From: a gamma proteobacterium HIMB30
Lineage (GTDB): Bacteria; Pseudomonadota; Gammaproteobacteria; Pseudomonadales; Litorivicinaceae
Assembly: GCA_000227525.2 (NCBI GenBank)
Contig: AGIG01000028.1
Span: 186,001 to 250,000, forward strand
Direction: 5' to 3'
DNA length: 64,000 nt
In this document: piece by piece, positions 15,241 through 24,744 of the stretch
Position numbering within the stretch: position 1 is the first letter of the stretch
Layout of the letters: every line of letters begins with the position of its first letter
Made by a program: the position numbers and the translations under genes
Notes under the pieces: generated by a model
What the model saw: the letters and a program-made list of their open reading frames with translations, nothing else
The model's database searches: none
What the model was told of the DNA's origin: nothing

Positions 15241-16146
15241 GTGGAATTAATTGTTCTTGGCGCAGCGGCTGGGGGTGGTCTTCCTCAATGGAATTGCGCT
15301 GGCGGTCAAAGCAGTCAGGTCTGGAATAAAACTCGATTACCTCAGTCGCAGGCGAGTGTTGCGATAGGTAATGAGCGCACTGGGTATGTGATCATCAACG
15401 CGTCGCCAGATCTTCGACAACAGATTCTTCAAACACCCCAACTACACCCAAAACCGAACCATCCAGACGGTGTTCGCAACACGCCAATCGCAGCGGTCAT
15501 AGTGACCAATGCGGACGTGGATAACGTAGCTGGCTTACTAAACTTGCGAGAGAAGCAACGATTTAGTATTTACGGTCCAACCAAGGTACTGGAAATCTTG
15601 CAAGAGAACTCAATTTTTGCGGTCTTAGATCCTGAATTTGTTACGCAGCGTCCACTCGAAACTACTGAAACGATAAGCCCGATTCCAGGAGTCGAAATCG
15701 AATTGTTTACGGTGGCGGGAAAAGCGCCTCTCTACCTCGAGGACTCTCTCGGAATTCAATCTGGAGATCTTGGATTCACAAGCGGTATCGAGATCCGCAC
15801 AGCAGCCAGTAAGACATTGGTGATCTCAAGTTGTGCACAAATCGATCAAAAACTGCGAGAACGAATCGAAACGGCAGACCACCTGCTTTTCGACGGTACC
15901 GTTTTCGAAGATGACGAGATGCCGCAACTTGGGCTCGGGGAAAAAACTGGAAGACGCATGGGTCACCTACCGATATCCGGGACCGATGGGCCAATCGTCC
16001 AGCTCGCCCATTGCAACTTAAAAACGAAGCGATTTTTCCACATTAATAACTCGAACCCTATTTGGGATGAACAATCCCTTGCTCATCGGACTATCCGGGA
16101 TGCAGGCTGGGATATTTGTCATGATGGATTGGTATTTGAAATATGA
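15241..16146 (+). CDS. pqqB: PqqB, metallo-beta-lactamase-fold hydroxylase of PQQ synthesis
   Basis: A 301-residue cytosolic protein of the PqqB family with the N-terminal signature GAAAGGGLPQWNC and the fold of metallo-beta-lactamases. Known PqqB acts on the excised Glu-Tyr product before PqqC. The start is GTG at 15241 with AAGGG upstream. Its stop overlaps pqqC (ATGA). Confidence 0.95.
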   Translation: MELIVLGAAAGGGLPQWNCAGGQSSQVWNKTRLPQSQASVAIGNERTGYVIINASPDLRQQILQTPQLHPKPNHPDGVRNTPIAAVIVTNADVDNVAGLLNLREKQRFSIYGPTKVLEILQENSIFAVLDPEFVTQRPLETTETISPIPGVEIELFTVAGKAPLYLEDSLGIQSGDLGFTSGIEIRTAASKTLVISSCAQIDQKLRERIETADHLLFDGTVFEDDEMPQLGLGEKTGRRMGHLPISGTDGPIVQLAHCNLKTKRFFHINNSNPIWDEQSLAHRTIRDAGWDICHDGLVFEI

Positions 16147-16907
16147 CGACGAAACTTTCTCGCGATGAATTTGAAGCTAAGCTGAGAGCAATCGGCGAAG
16201 CTCAATATCACAACAATCATCCTTACCATCATCGGATGTATCAAGGGCAGTGCTCAATCGACGAAATAAGGGCTTGGGCCCTCAATCGGTTTTGTTATCA
16301 ACGCATCATTCCTGTGAAAGATGCATTAATCATGGCCCGACTCAGTGAGACTGAAGATCGGCGTGAGTGGCGAGAAAGGATCGTTGATCATGACGGCGAG
16401 ATTGACGATCACCCCGAGGGTGGGTTACGCCGCTGGCTGGCGCTAACCAGCCAACTAGGATTTACCAAAGAATACGTGATGTCGATGCAAGGCGCCCTTC
16501 CCGCGACCCAATTTGCGTCCAACGCATATCTGACGTTTGTGCAGGAACGCACTGTACTTGAAGCTGTCGCATCCTCACTAACCGAACTGTTTTCGCCAAA
16601 TATCATTGCTGAACGGGTTCAGGGGATGCTTCAGAATTACGATTTCATTACTGAAGAAAGTCTCACCTATTTCTCGTATCGAAAGGCACAAGCGAACCGA
16701 GACTCGAACTGGGCGCTCGATTTTATCGATCGGACCGCCGAGACTCGGGAGGATCAAGAACGTTGCCTTAATGCGTTAAAATTCAAATGCAGCATGCTAT
16801 GGGCAATGCTCGACGCTCTCGCATCAGCCTATCATCTTGGGGGTACTATCCCGCCGGGCGCTTGGGATCCTCAGACACAAACCGGACTGCTGGACAAGAC
16901 CGCATGA
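16143..16907 (+). CDS. pqqC: PqqC, pyrroloquinoline-quinone synthase
   Basis: A 254-residue, cofactor-free oxidase that performs the final ring closure and eight-electron oxidation to PQQ. Typical PqqC features are visible, including YHHRMYQGQCS, WALNRFCYQ, ILD/DHDGE-like metal-free His-rich core and TYFSYRKAQANRDS. The length is normal. It overlaps pqqB and pqqD by 4 nt at each end. Confidence 0.97.
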   Translation: MTTKLSRDEFEAKLRAIGEAQYHNNHPYHHRMYQGQCSIDEIRAWALNRFCYQRIIPVKDALIMARLSETEDRREWRERIVDHDGEIDDHPEGGLRRWLALTSQLGFTKEYVMSMQGALPATQFASNAYLTFVQERTVLEAVASSLTELFSPNIIAERVQGMLQNYDFITEESLTYFSYRKAQANRDSNWALDFIDRTAETREDQERCLNALKFKCSMLWAMLDALASAYHLGGTIPPGAWDPQTQTGLLDKTA

Positions 16908-17188
16908 CGGTCGATCTGATCCCAGCCTCTGTGACGCCGCGATTTGATTATGGCGTGCGCCTGAAGCATGACAAAGTCCGAGAGCGCCACGTGGTACTGG
17001 GTCCTGAAATTCTTATTGAGTTAAACCAAACCGGTACTGCGATTATGAGTGAGATCGATGGCCAATCAACGATTACAGACATCATTTCTCGACTCGCGGC
17101 ACGGTTCGAAGTGAACCCCAATGACATCACTCAGGACGTTATTGAGTTCTGTACATCGATGGTAATGAGGCAGGTTTTGAGGACATGA
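16904..17188 (+). CDS. pqqD: PqqD, peptide chaperone
   Basis: A 94-residue winged-helix-like RiPP recognition protein that binds PqqA and presents it to PqqE. The family pattern GAxIMSEIDGQSTITDII-like segment is present near the middle. The start is the ATG at 16904, which overlaps the pqqC stop; a longer frame from 16787 lies inside pqqC. Its stop overlaps the pqqE start. Confidence 0.93.
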   Translation: MTVDLIPASVTPRFDYGVRLKHDKVRERHVVLGPEILIELNQTGTAIMSEIDGQSTITDIISRLAARFEVNPNDITQDVIEFCTSMVMRQVLRT

Positions 17189-18285
17189 GTCAGGTGACAA
17201 TTCCGGCACCACAAGTATTACTGGCCGAAGTGACACACCGATGTCCGCTACAATGCCCGTATTGCTCAAATCCAACCGAACTGATCAAGAAAGATACAGA
17301 GATCTCGACCACAGATTGGGGTCGTGTATTCGCCGAGGCAGCCGATCTTGGAGTACTCCAGGTCAGCATATCTGGAGGTGAGCCCGCAGCGCGCCGAGAC
17401 TTGACCGAGCTCATTCGTGCAGCACGAGATGCTGATCTTTACGTTAATCTCATTACTTCAGGTATCGGGCTAACGCAAGGTCGTCTGGATGATCTGGTTG
17501 AGGCTGGCTGCGATCACATTCAACTGTCTTTGCAAGATGTCGATTCTGACGGCGCAAAACTCATCAGCAACATGGACAAGAGTCTCGAACGAAAGCTCGA
17601 TTTTGCGCGCTGGGTACGCGAACGATCGGTCCCCCTGACCGTCAATGCGGTGATGCACCGGCTTAACCTTGACCGCCTTCCAGAGATAATTGAACTGGCG
17701 CTGGAACTCGGGGCAAGACGGCTTGAAGTAGCCAATGTGCAATACCACGGGTGGGCAGCACTAAATAAACAGGTCCTGATGCCAACGCAGGAGCAATCGT
17801 CTCGAACAAATCAGATTGTGGCCGAGGCAAGGGAGTCGTTAAATGGCCGGCTCCTCATTGATTATGTGCCAGTCGATCATTACGCCGAGTACCCAAAGTC
17901 CTGCATGAACGGATGGGGCCGTGTTGCGTTAATTGTGGCGCCGGATGGATCTGTTCTTCCCTGCCATAACGCAACCACGCTTAAGCACCTTTCTTTTCCA
18001 AATGTAAGGGATCAATCGTTGACCGCTATCTGGTATGAATCTTCAGCATTTAACGCTTATCGCGGTGATTCATGGATGCCAGAGATCTGCAGATCATGTG
18101 ACCGTAAAGAAATTGACTTCGGAGGCTGTCGTTGTCAGGCACTGGCAATCCTCGGTGATGCATCGGCAGCTGATCCTGTCTGCTCGCGAGCTCATCCGCA
18201 CTCACTTGTGATCGCAACGGATGAGAGCCCTCAAGCTGGCGAAGTCGCGACGAGCGAGCAAATCACCTACCGACCCAACAGTTGA
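17185..18285 (+). CDS. pqqE: PqqE, radical SAM enzyme crosslinking PqqA
   Basis: A 366-residue radical SAM/SPASM protein. C20, C24 and C27 (CPLQCPYC) bind the SAM [4Fe-4S] cluster, SISGGEP is the SAM-binding GGE motif, and C-terminal cysteines (CMNGWG, LPCHNA, CRSCD, GGCRC) bind auxiliary clusters. It forms the carbon-carbon bond between Glu and Tyr of PqqA. It is the last pqq gene; no pqqF-like protease or pqqG is visible in the window. Confidence 0.97.
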   Translation: MSQVTIPAPQVLLAEVTHRCPLQCPYCSNPTELIKKDTEISTTDWGRVFAEAADLGVLQVSISGGEPAARRDLTELIRAARDADLYVNLITSGIGLTQGRLDDLVEAGCDHIQLSLQDVDSDGAKLISNMDKSLERKLDFARWVRERSVPLTVNAVMHRLNLDRLPEIIELALELGARRLEVANVQYHGWAALNKQVLMPTQEQSSRTNQIVAEARESLNGRLLIDYVPVDHYAEYPKSCMNGWGRVALIVAPDGSVLPCHNATTLKHLSFPNVRDQSLTAIWYESSAFNAYRGDSWMPEICRSCDRKEIDFGGCRCQALAILGDASAADPVCSRAHPHSLVIATDESPQAGEVATSEQITYRPNS

Positions 18286-18306
18286 TACTAGGCCTAAGAA
18301 GCATTA

Positions 18307-18322
18307 ACTATCGCTAGATAGT
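18307..18322 (+). repeat. Small palindrome upstream of tupB
   Basis: ACTATC-GCTA-GATAGT lies 131 nt before the tungstate transporter. It is the only dyad I see in the 167-bp gap after pqqE, so it is a candidate operator or weak terminator. I found no copy at the other Mo/W operons. Confidence 0.25.
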
Positions 18323-18452
18323 GGATCGTTCAACTGTCACAGCTGTCAATCAGTCGGACTATATTGAACTACTCCAATAAGAATCGATCATTCTCATACA
18401 GTGACCTGAATGAACGAAAAAAGGTTGATTTACCCAAAAATCCAGACAAAAT

Positions 18453-19190
18453 ATGCATTCCTTCCCAAAAATGAAAAAAAACATATTTATGCTGATAGAA
18501 GCGTTCTCAGAGGCCTTTGGACTCATCTTATCTGCCGACGCAGATCTCTATGAGATCTTGTGGCTATCCATTCAGGTCAGTTTGACAGCGTTGCTCATCT
18601 CAATCGCACTCGGATTGCCGATTGGCACCACGTTGGCAATCGCAAATTTCCCTGGGAAGACTATTTGCATCACGGTCATTAACTCATTGATGGGCATGCC
18701 GCCGGTCGTCATCGGCTTGCTGGTCTATCTGGCCTTGTCTCGGTCAGGACCATTTGGTGTCTTCGGTTTACTCTACACACCAACCGCGATGGTGATTGCC
18801 CAAATGTTGCTGATCACCCCGATTATTGCAGCATTGACCTACCAAGTCATGGAAGACCTACATAAGGAATACCGAGACCTATTCTTCAGTCTCAGTATCC
18901 CACTCGACAAAGCGGTCGCCGCCTACCTGTGGGATGCCCGATATTCTCTGATCACAGCCGTCCTTGCAGGGTTCGGTCGAGCGATATCCGAAGTCGGCGC
19001 GGTAATGATCGTCGGCGGGAATATCGATCACCTCACGCGGGTAATGACCACGGCAATCGCGCTTGAAACCTCCAAAGGCGAGCTCTCGGTCGCCCTCGGG
19101 TTGGGAATCGTTTTATTAGTTCTCGCATTGGTCGTGAACGGATTAGTCACAACTGTACGCACTAGAGCACGGCACTACGGCTATGCGTGA
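18453..19190 (+). CDS. tupB: Tungstate ABC transporter permease TupB
   Basis: A 245-residue inner-membrane permease with about five helices and the BPD-transporter EAA region (FGRAISEVGAVMIVGGN). This sequence region is typical of TupB/WtpB-like tungstate permeases. It is followed by its ATPase with an 8-nt overlap and by the TupA binding protein. The start is uncertain, since neither the ATG at 18453 nor the one at 18471 has a clear ribosome binding site. Confidence 0.9.
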   Translation: MHSFPKMKKNIFMLIEAFSEAFGLILSADADLYEILWLSIQVSLTALLISIALGLPIGTTLAIANFPGKTICITVINSLMGMPPVVIGLLVYLALSRSGPFGVFGLLYTPTAMVIAQMLLITPIIAALTYQVMEDLHKEYRDLFFSLSIPLDKAVAAYLWDARYSLITAVLAGFGRAISEVGAVMIVGGNIDHLTRVMTTAIALETSKGELSVALGLGIVLLVLALVVNGLVTTVRTRARHYGYA

Positions 19191-19896
19191 AATCCGACAT
19201 TCTGGACAACCCAATCTACAAATCCGCATCAACAATCTTTGTCTCGATATGCGTGGTTCTCGGTTACTTGACCAAATTGATCTGATACTCAAACAACCCG
19301 GTGTAACGATGATTCTTGGACCGAACGGCGCGGGTAAAAGCCTTCTTTTGAAGTGCATCCATGGGCTGTTATTTCCAACATGGGGCTCTATCGACTTCGA
19401 TGGATTGAACAAGAATCCAAAGCAAGCGATGGTTTTTCAGAAGCCGATACTTCTTCGTCGTTCTGTCATGGACAACATGCGCTTTGCAGACCAAGGAACG
19501 CAGACCGACACTGAGCTAGAACAAGCGCTTGACTCAGTTCAGTTACTCGAAAAGATAGACCATCCTGCAACACAGCTCTCCGGTGGTGAACAGCAACGGC
19601 TCGCGCTTGCACGTGCGTTGTTGACCAAACCCGATCTTCTGCTGCTGGATGAGCCAACCGCGAGCCTTGATCCCGCATCGGTTGTGATTATCGAGAAGCT
19701 GATTCAACAGGCCACTCAACAACACATCAAGAGTATTTTCATCTCGCATGATATCGGCCAGGCAAAACGCTTATCGGCAGACGTTATTTTTTTAAATCGT
19801 GGACAGGTCGTTGAGTATTCAGACGCTGCTTCATTTTTTTCGGATCCCCACTCCGATGAGGCAAGAGCCTTTTTGAGTGGGGAAATTGTTTTGTAG
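19183..19896 (+). CDS. tupC: Tungstate ABC transporter ATP-binding protein TupC
   Basis: A 237-residue ABC ATPase with GPNGAGKS (Walker A, about residues 46-53), signature LSGGEQQR, LLLDEPT (Walker B) and the switch histidine in SHDIG. There is no C-terminal TOBE regulatory domain, as is usual for TupC. Overlaps at both sides place it in one transcript with tupB and tupA. Confidence 0.9.
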   Translation: MREIRHSGQPNLQIRINNLCLDMRGSRLLDQIDLILKQPGVTMILGPNGAGKSLLLKCIHGLLFPTWGSIDFDGLNKNPKQAMVFQKPILLRRSVMDNMRFADQGTQTDTELEQALDSVQLLEKIDHPATQLSGGEQQRLALARALLTKPDLLLLDEPTASLDPASVVIIEKLIQQATQQHIKSIFISHDIGQAKRLSADVIFLNRGQVVEYSDAASFFSDPHSDEARAFLSGEIVL

Positions 19897-19924
19897 TCCT
19901 CTAACAACGAGAGAGTTAAAAACC

Positions 19925-20737
19925 ATGAGACATCCAATTATCAAACAGCTCAGCTTTGTTGCACTTTGCAGTTTCAGTATCTTTTCATTTGCAGACTCAA
20001 TCATTGTCCAGTCGACCACCTCCACCAAAAACTCCGGGCTCTACGATTACATTCTTCCAAAAGTGTCGACAGACATCGGCATCAAAGTGAACGTGGTTGC
20101 GGTCGGTACAGGGCAGGCCATCAAAAATGCGCAACGCTGTGATGGAGATGTCTTACTCGTTCATGCGAAACCGTCGGAAGAGCGGTTTGTTGCACAGGGT
20201 TTTGGCATTGAGCGGTTTGATCTTATGTATAACGATTTCGTGATTATCGGTCCATCTGACGATCCAGCGTTAATCAAGGGATCGAATGATGTGTCCGAGG
20301 CGCTTAAAAAAATCGCTGTAGCCGAGGCCATCTTCACATCGCGGGGAGATGACTCAGGAACACATAAAGCAGAAGTCAGGCTTTGGAAAGACAGTACGAT
20401 CGACCCTACCAAAGCATCAGGACAGTGGTATCGGGAAACAGGATCCGGAATGGGTGCAACACTCAACATCGCTGTCGGAATGAATGCTTACGCCCTAACC
20501 GATCGAGCAACCTGGACCAAATTTGGTAACAAGGGCGACTTTCAGATTCACGTCGAGGGGGATCAAAAGCTTTTCAATCAATACGGCGTGATTCTCGTGA
20601 ATCCGGAAAACTGTCCAAACGTGAACGCGGCGGCTGGTCAAAAATTGATTGATTGGTTATTGTCAAAAACAGGACAAGACGCCATCGCGTCATATCAGGT
20701 GAACGGTAATCAACTGTTCTACCCCAATGCTCGTTAG
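19925..20737 (+). CDS. tupA: Tungstate-binding periplasmic protein TupA
   Basis: A 270-residue exported protein (signal peptide to about FSFA) with the oxyanion-binding signature QSTTSTKNSGL right after cleavage and SRGDDSGTHKAE, both diagnostic of TupA. Known TupA proteins bind tungstate far more tightly than molybdate. I chose the ATG at 19925 because the frame upstream overlaps tupC and would spoil the signal peptide. The gene order B-C-A differs from the common A-B-C order. Confidence 0.93.
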   Translation: MRHPIIKQLSFVALCSFSIFSFADSIIVQSTTSTKNSGLYDYILPKVSTDIGIKVNVVAVGTGQAIKNAQRCDGDVLLVHAKPSEERFVAQGFGIERFDLMYNDFVIIGPSDDPALIKGSNDVSEALKKIAVAEAIFTSRGDDSGTHKAEVRLWKDSTIDPTKASGQWYRETGSGMGATLNIAVGMNAYALTDRATWTKFGNKGDFQIHVEGDQKLFNQYGVILVNPENCPNVNAAAGQKLIDWLLSKTGQDAIASYQVNGNQLFYPNAR

Positions 20738-20760
20738 CCATCGATCGTTAAAGGAAGAGC

Positions 20761-21510
20761 ATGCGCCGCCAATCAATTTTAGCCGCAGGTAGCATGCTCG
20801 GTTTGCTTCCGAAACTGTTGAAAAACTGCTTCGGTACAACCCCGTCATCCATCACAACATCATTTGGGCCTTCAGGCGCGCTCAGGTCAAAAATTGAAGC
20901 GGGACAGTCTTGTGCGCTGTTTATTAGCGCAACTGCTGCCCACACCGATGCATTAGTAGAAAAGCAAATCCTCCAAACTTCCAACCTATTGGGGCTCAAC
21001 CCGACTGTTTTACTTCATCAGAAATCACTGAACGCATCTAAGGAGTCGGCGCTGAATCGCATTCTGGACCCAAATCTAACGCTCGGAATGTCGACCACCG
21101 GGCTCGATCCCTCGGCAGATGAATTCGAGATATTACATAAGATTTCGTCAATAGCTGGCGTAAACCTGCAGGCACTGCGATCACGGACGCGAATTATTAC
21201 CGGTGGTCGCGAGACTCCCAATTCACCGCAAGGTCGGAATCAATATGGGTGGATCATGGAGACCCAAGATGTCGATCTGCTACTGACCTTTCAATCCAAC
21301 GCGATTGAGGCGATTGCGGACAATCCACAACTCCAGTTCTGCAACCTTCCGGAGAAAGTCAGGGTCAACGGATTCTATGGTATTGGTATTTCTTCGGACG
21401 CGGACCAAGAACTGGTTCGGTTTTATCATTGGGTGTTAAGCGACTTCGGTCAGGAGTATCTGAGAGAAAACGGGTTCGAGGCCATCACAAACAGCCGTTC
21501 AGCCGGATGA
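20761..21510 (+). CDS. ModA-like periplasmic oxyanion-binding protein without its own transporter
   Basis: A 249-residue exported protein with RR in its N-terminal signal (MRRQSILAAG). The early FGPSGALRSKIEAGQSCALFIS segment matches the first binding loop of ModA-type proteins, and TTGLDPSADEFEI resembles the second. It follows tupA by 23 nt with a good GGA site, so it is probably co-transcribed with the tungstate transporter and may present another oxyanion to TupBC, or act as a sensor. Its 3-prime end overlaps the convergent regulator by 26 nt. Confidence 0.75.
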   Translation: MRRQSILAAGSMLGLLPKLLKNCFGTTPSSITTSFGPSGALRSKIEAGQSCALFISATAAHTDALVEKQILQTSNLLGLNPTVLLHQKSLNASKESALNRILDPNLTLGMSTTGLDPSADEFEILHKISSIAGVNLQALRSRTRIITGGRETPNSPQGRNQYGWIMETQDVDLLLTFQSNAIEAIADNPQLQFCNLPEKVRVNGFYGIGISSDADQELVRFYHWVLSDFGQEYLRENGFEAITNSRSAG

Positions 21511-22351
21511 CACCCAGGTCCGTCACGTCGTAACCCGCATAGCGGTCAACTTCCACCCGAAACTCATCAGACAGAGCGAAGCGCAGGAGGGTTTGAATTT
21601 CAGTTTCAAAATATGCGAACCGGTCAATCAACAAATCAAAATGTTCGATGCAAATAGGGACGAAACCTAATCGGTACCGGTCAGCAAACGAACGCAGTCC
21701 GAAAGTAGCGTCAGCCTCACCCTCGACAATTGACAATGCGGCTTCGGTCTCGTTTCGAGCGGTTCGAACGGATTGAATGGAGAGTAGGTCAACCTGAGAT
21801 CTCGACAGATGAGTTTCGAACAACAGCTGCGCGGCAGCACCTGCTTGCCTTGAGACAAATCGCTTACCTTGAAGATCAGCGAGTTGTTGAATATGAGAGT
21901 CAGGACGCACAATCAGACCGCGTTCGCGTTTTGCCCAATGCATCAAGATCGATGGCGAGTGTTCAAGGTAGTCTTTAACGAACTCGGTGTTCCACCCCGG
22001 ATTCGCCGAGTTTTCAATATGGATGCCGCAAGCAATACCCTCCCGATTCTTGTATCGCTCAAACCCATCCATCGAACCATTGAGAGAAGCAGGAAGTCCA
22101 CAACCCGAAGCACTTATTGCCCAATCAAACAACGGATCGTGGGAGCCCAGAATGACTGCGGGACGTTGGGTTACGTCGCCCGTGAGCCCACCCTTTTGAT
22201 GAATCCACTGGGTAATTTCAAGTTTAGGGAATAAAAGTTTGCCAGTTGCCTTGGCGCATGGAATCTCTCCGCGAGAAGCCAAATCATAGACCTTTCGCTC
22301 CTTCAGCCGGAGTAACCCTGCAACTTCCTTTGTCGTCAGAAATTCGGACAA
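21485..22351 (-). CDS. Helix-turn-helix regulator with a periplasmic-binding-protein-like domain (candidate Mo/W sensor)
   Basis: A 288-residue cytosolic protein. Residues 1-52 form an excisionase/MerR-type DNA-binding helix-turn-helix (LTTKEVAGLLRLKERKVYDL), and the remainder is a PBP-like domain of the kind linked to oxyanion binding. Regulators of this build are common near molybdate/tungstate uptake genes. Convergent placement against tupBCA and the ModA-like gene suggests it senses Mo or W and controls uptake. This is inference; the sequence does not identify the ligand. Confidence 0.75.
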   Translation of the reverse strand: MSEFLTTKEVAGLLRLKERKVYDLASRGEIPCAKATGKLLFPKLEITQWIHQKGGLTGDVTQRPAVILGSHDPLFDWAISASGCGLPASLNGSMDGFERYKNREGIACGIHIENSANPGWNTEFVKDYLEHSPSILMHWAKRERGLIVRPDSHIQQLADLQGKRFVSRQAGAAAQLLFETHLSRSQVDLLSIQSVRTARNETEAALSIVEGEADATFGLRSFADRYRLGFVPICIEHFDLLIDRFAYFETEIQTLLRFALSDEFRVEVDRYAGYDVTDLGVIRLNGCL

Positions 22352-22402
22352 GCGCGAAATCCTTTCAAGTCAATCGTGGTGCTAGCATACACCAGCGGTC
22401 AG

Positions 22403-23098
22403 TTAGAAATAAGGAATCGCAACCTGTTTGATTCGCTCAACAAGAAGGTGACTGCTGATTGCAAAATTAACACCTGCGTCGATGTCCGCCTCTTTGGTGA
22501 AAATCGCCGCGATCATGCCCACCAAAACACCATTCTCGTCGACAAGTGCACCACCCGACGAACCCGGATTGACGGCTGCGTCTGTTTGAATAAAGTCTTC
22601 GATCGGATTAAAGCCGATTCCGACACGATGGATTCCAGAGACCACGCCGCAGCTAATGCTCACCCCCAAACCAAAGGGGTTGGCAATCGCACAGACGTGC
22701 TGGCCAGGGGTCACACTGGTGGTCGTTAAGTGGAGTGCCGGTCGAAAGGTTGGGGTCCGGAGTAAAGCGATATCTGCATCCCTGTCTATCCACAGAATCT
22801 CGGCGTCATGCAAAGTACCCTGATCGGAATCACGAATCTGAACGCGCGTTGCCTGATTAACCACATGTGCTGCAGTTAGTACCAAATCCGAGTTGCGTTT
22901 CGGTTCAAGCGAGATTGAAATGCCGCTCCCCTCGGGTGCGACGCCTCGAGGAGCACCAAAGCCCGGCTTTTCGTGCCCAGGCCAGGTGGGGATGACGGCA
23001 ATGACTGAGCGGTGCGTGTTATTCCAAGTGTGCTTGCCATGCTCAGCCAATGCAACGGTCGTACTGAACGCCAATAGCAGCGCTACAATTACCCTCAT
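22403..23098 (-). CDS. Exported trypsin-like (S1C/HtrA-type) serine protease without PDZ domain
   Basis: A 231-residue periplasmic protein with signal peptide (to about VALA) and a complete trypsin-like triad: H in LTAAHVVN, D in DADIALLR and S in NPGSSGGAL. No PDZ domain follows, unlike DegP/DegS. Its start overlaps the stop of the WD40-cytochrome gene (ATGA), placing it at the tail of the formate dehydrogenase operon. A quality-control or processing role there is inference. Confidence 0.85.
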   Translation of the reverse strand: MRVIVALLLAFSTTVALAEHGKHTWNNTHRSVIAVIPTWPGHEKPGFGAPRGVAPEGSGISISLEPKRNSDLVLTAAHVVNQATRVQIRDSDQGTLHDAEILWIDRDADIALLRTPTFRPALHLTTTSVTPGQHVCAIANPFGLGVSISCGVVSGIHRVGIGFNPIEDFIQTDAAVNPGSSGGALVDENGVLVGMIAAIFTKEADIDAGVNFAISSHLLVERIKQVAIPYF

Positions 23099-24414
23099 TG
23101 AGGCGATGTGGCTCGCTTCAGGTAACTAATCAGGTCAGCTCGATCTTGTTCGCCTTTAATCCGTTGCACCGGCATTTTCGACCCCGGTGTGACGACATCA
23201 GGGCCGTCTTTAAATAACCGATCAATGGTCTCTTCATTCCAAACAAGGTCCATCGCAATCAGTTCTTTAGAATACGGATAATCAACAACGGCACCGACCT
23301 TCCGTCCAAATACGCCATACAAAGTTGGACCTGCACGACGCTTACTTGAAGGTGTCAAGCTGTGACATACGCTACATTTTCGAGCGAACTGTTTTTCACC
23401 GTTATCGATCGGCTGATCCGGATGGAAGCGGCGATCACTGTCAGCCAGAGGATGGGGCACAATAAAGTCGCTGAGATTGATTTTCGTAATCCAGTCATCC
23501 AAGCCTGCGAAATAAAGGGTCTGCGCATTATTCCCCAGTTGCATGGCCCATATCGGGCCTTTCACCGCATTAAAATCGTGCTGAATCTCACCGACCACAG
23601 CATCGGCGATCACAATCCGCCCCTCGGCGGTTCCGAAAGCCATTTTTTCAGACGCTCGATCAATCGAGACGGCTAGTACTGGTGGGCCGCCTACCCAGAG
23701 ATCGATGGATGGTCCCGAGTTATCCAGACTGATGCTCTTCATCACCCCATTGGATCCACCAAAAGCGATGACGTTGAGCTCCGCAGAGAGTTCCATCACA
23801 TTGATGCCAAATCCGTTTCGAGCCAGGCTTCGAACATAGTCCCCTGAACTGATGTTCCATAAACGGATGTGACCGTCACCGCCTGCTGACACAATCTGGT
23901 CGTCATTGGGCATAAATTGAGCGGCATTCACAGGACCGCGATGTCCCTCAAAGAATCGGATCAATGACTGGTCCGATATATCCCACAATCCGACTCTACG
24001 GTCCCAGCTTGATGATAAAAGACGCTGGCTCGCATCATCGAATTCAAGATGGATGACCTTGGCGGTGTGTCCGTTGAGGGCGACGGGCTGGGGTATAGCA
24101 GAGGGATTCTTCAGATCAGAAACAGCCCACAACAGGATTTGGTTATCGTCGCCAGCTGTCGCGAGCCATTCACCGTCAGGGGAGAAAGTCGCCGTGTTGA
24201 CCGCTGCGTTATGTCCTATCAACTGTTTGAGCTCAGTCATTGACTCTGTGTCCCAAACAACTGCTGTGTAATCAAAGCTCGTGCTCACGAGCAGATTTAG
24301 CTCAGTTGAATGCGCGAGACCCTTGATTGGCCCGCCGTGAGCAGTGTACCGATCAAAAGCCATCGACTTAGCGACAATAAATATCGAGGCGAAAAAAAGA
24401 ATCACAAATCGCAT
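23095..24414 (-). CDS. WD40 beta-propeller fused to a C-terminal cytochrome c domain
   Basis: A 439-residue exported protein (signal peptide to about KSMAF). Roughly residues 25-315 are WD40 repeats (for example VVWDTES, LLWAVSD, GLWDISD, RLWNISS). The last 110 residues are a class I cytochrome c with KCSVCHS and a distal methionine in GSKMPVQR. The ATG at 24414 has GGAG upstream. It follows the TusA-like gene of the formate dehydrogenase operon, so it may bind or accept electrons from the periplasmic enzyme; this is unproven. Confidence 0.85.
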   Translation of the reverse strand: MRFVILFFASIFIVAKSMAFDRYTAHGGPIKGLAHSTELNLLVSTSFDYTAVVWDTESMTELKQLIGHNAAVNTATFSPDGEWLATAGDDNQILLWAVSDLKNPSAIPQPVALNGHTAKVIHLEFDDASQRLLSSSWDRRVGLWDISDQSLIRFFEGHRGPVNAAQFMPNDDQIVSAGGDGHIRLWNISSGDYVRSLARNGFGINVMELSAELNVIAFGGSNGVMKSISLDNSGPSIDLWVGGPPVLAVSIDRASEKMAFGTAEGRIVIADAVVGEIQHDFNAVKGPIWAMQLGNNAQTLYFAGLDDWITKINLSDFIVPHPLADSDRRFHPDQPIDNGEKQFARKCSVCHSLTPSSKRRAGPTLYGVFGRKVGAVVDYPYSKELIAMDLVWNEETIDRLFKDGPDVVTPGSKMPVQRIKGEQDRADLISYLKRATSPQ

Positions 24415-24450
24415 ACTGATCTCCAAGCTCAGCTTGTGTCATCCGTTCCG

Positions 24451-24744
24451 TTAGTCAGCCATCCTTATAATGAATTCGTAGGGTGGATCGATCGATTGCA
24501 TCGAGACCACGTGGTGACCAGCGAGCTTGCAATAGGCAGGAACATCTTTCAGTGTCGTCGGGTCGCTGGTTTGCAATCGAATCGTCGAGCCTGGCTGGAG
24601 CGGCTCTATCCGCTTTTTTAATTTGAGTACTGGTAATGGACACCGGAGACCGACCACGTCGATCTCCAGGTCCCAATCGGCACGATCAATCAAGTCTGAC
24701 TGAGGGCGCCGACTGGACTTCCGCCGACGAGAAGCCCATTTCAC
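24451..24744 (-). CDS. TusA-like sulfur-transfer protein of the formate dehydrogenase operon
   Basis: A protein of up to 97 residues with the TusA/SirA core VVGLRCPLPVLKLKKRI, whose CPxP cysteine carries persulfide in family members. The start is uncertain: the ATG at 24744 gives a long basic extension overlapping the preceding micro-gene out of frame, while a TTG at 24693 gives a domain-sized 80-residue protein. Its place in an fdh operon suggests sulfur supply to the Mo/W cofactor, in concert with FdhD encoded at 39405-40292. That link is inference. Confidence 0.75.
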   Translation of the reverse strand: MKWASRRRKSSRRPQSDLIDRADWDLEIDVVGLRCPLPVLKLKKRIEPLQPGSTIRLQTSDPTTLKDVPAYCKLAGHHVVSMQSIDPPYEFIIRMAD

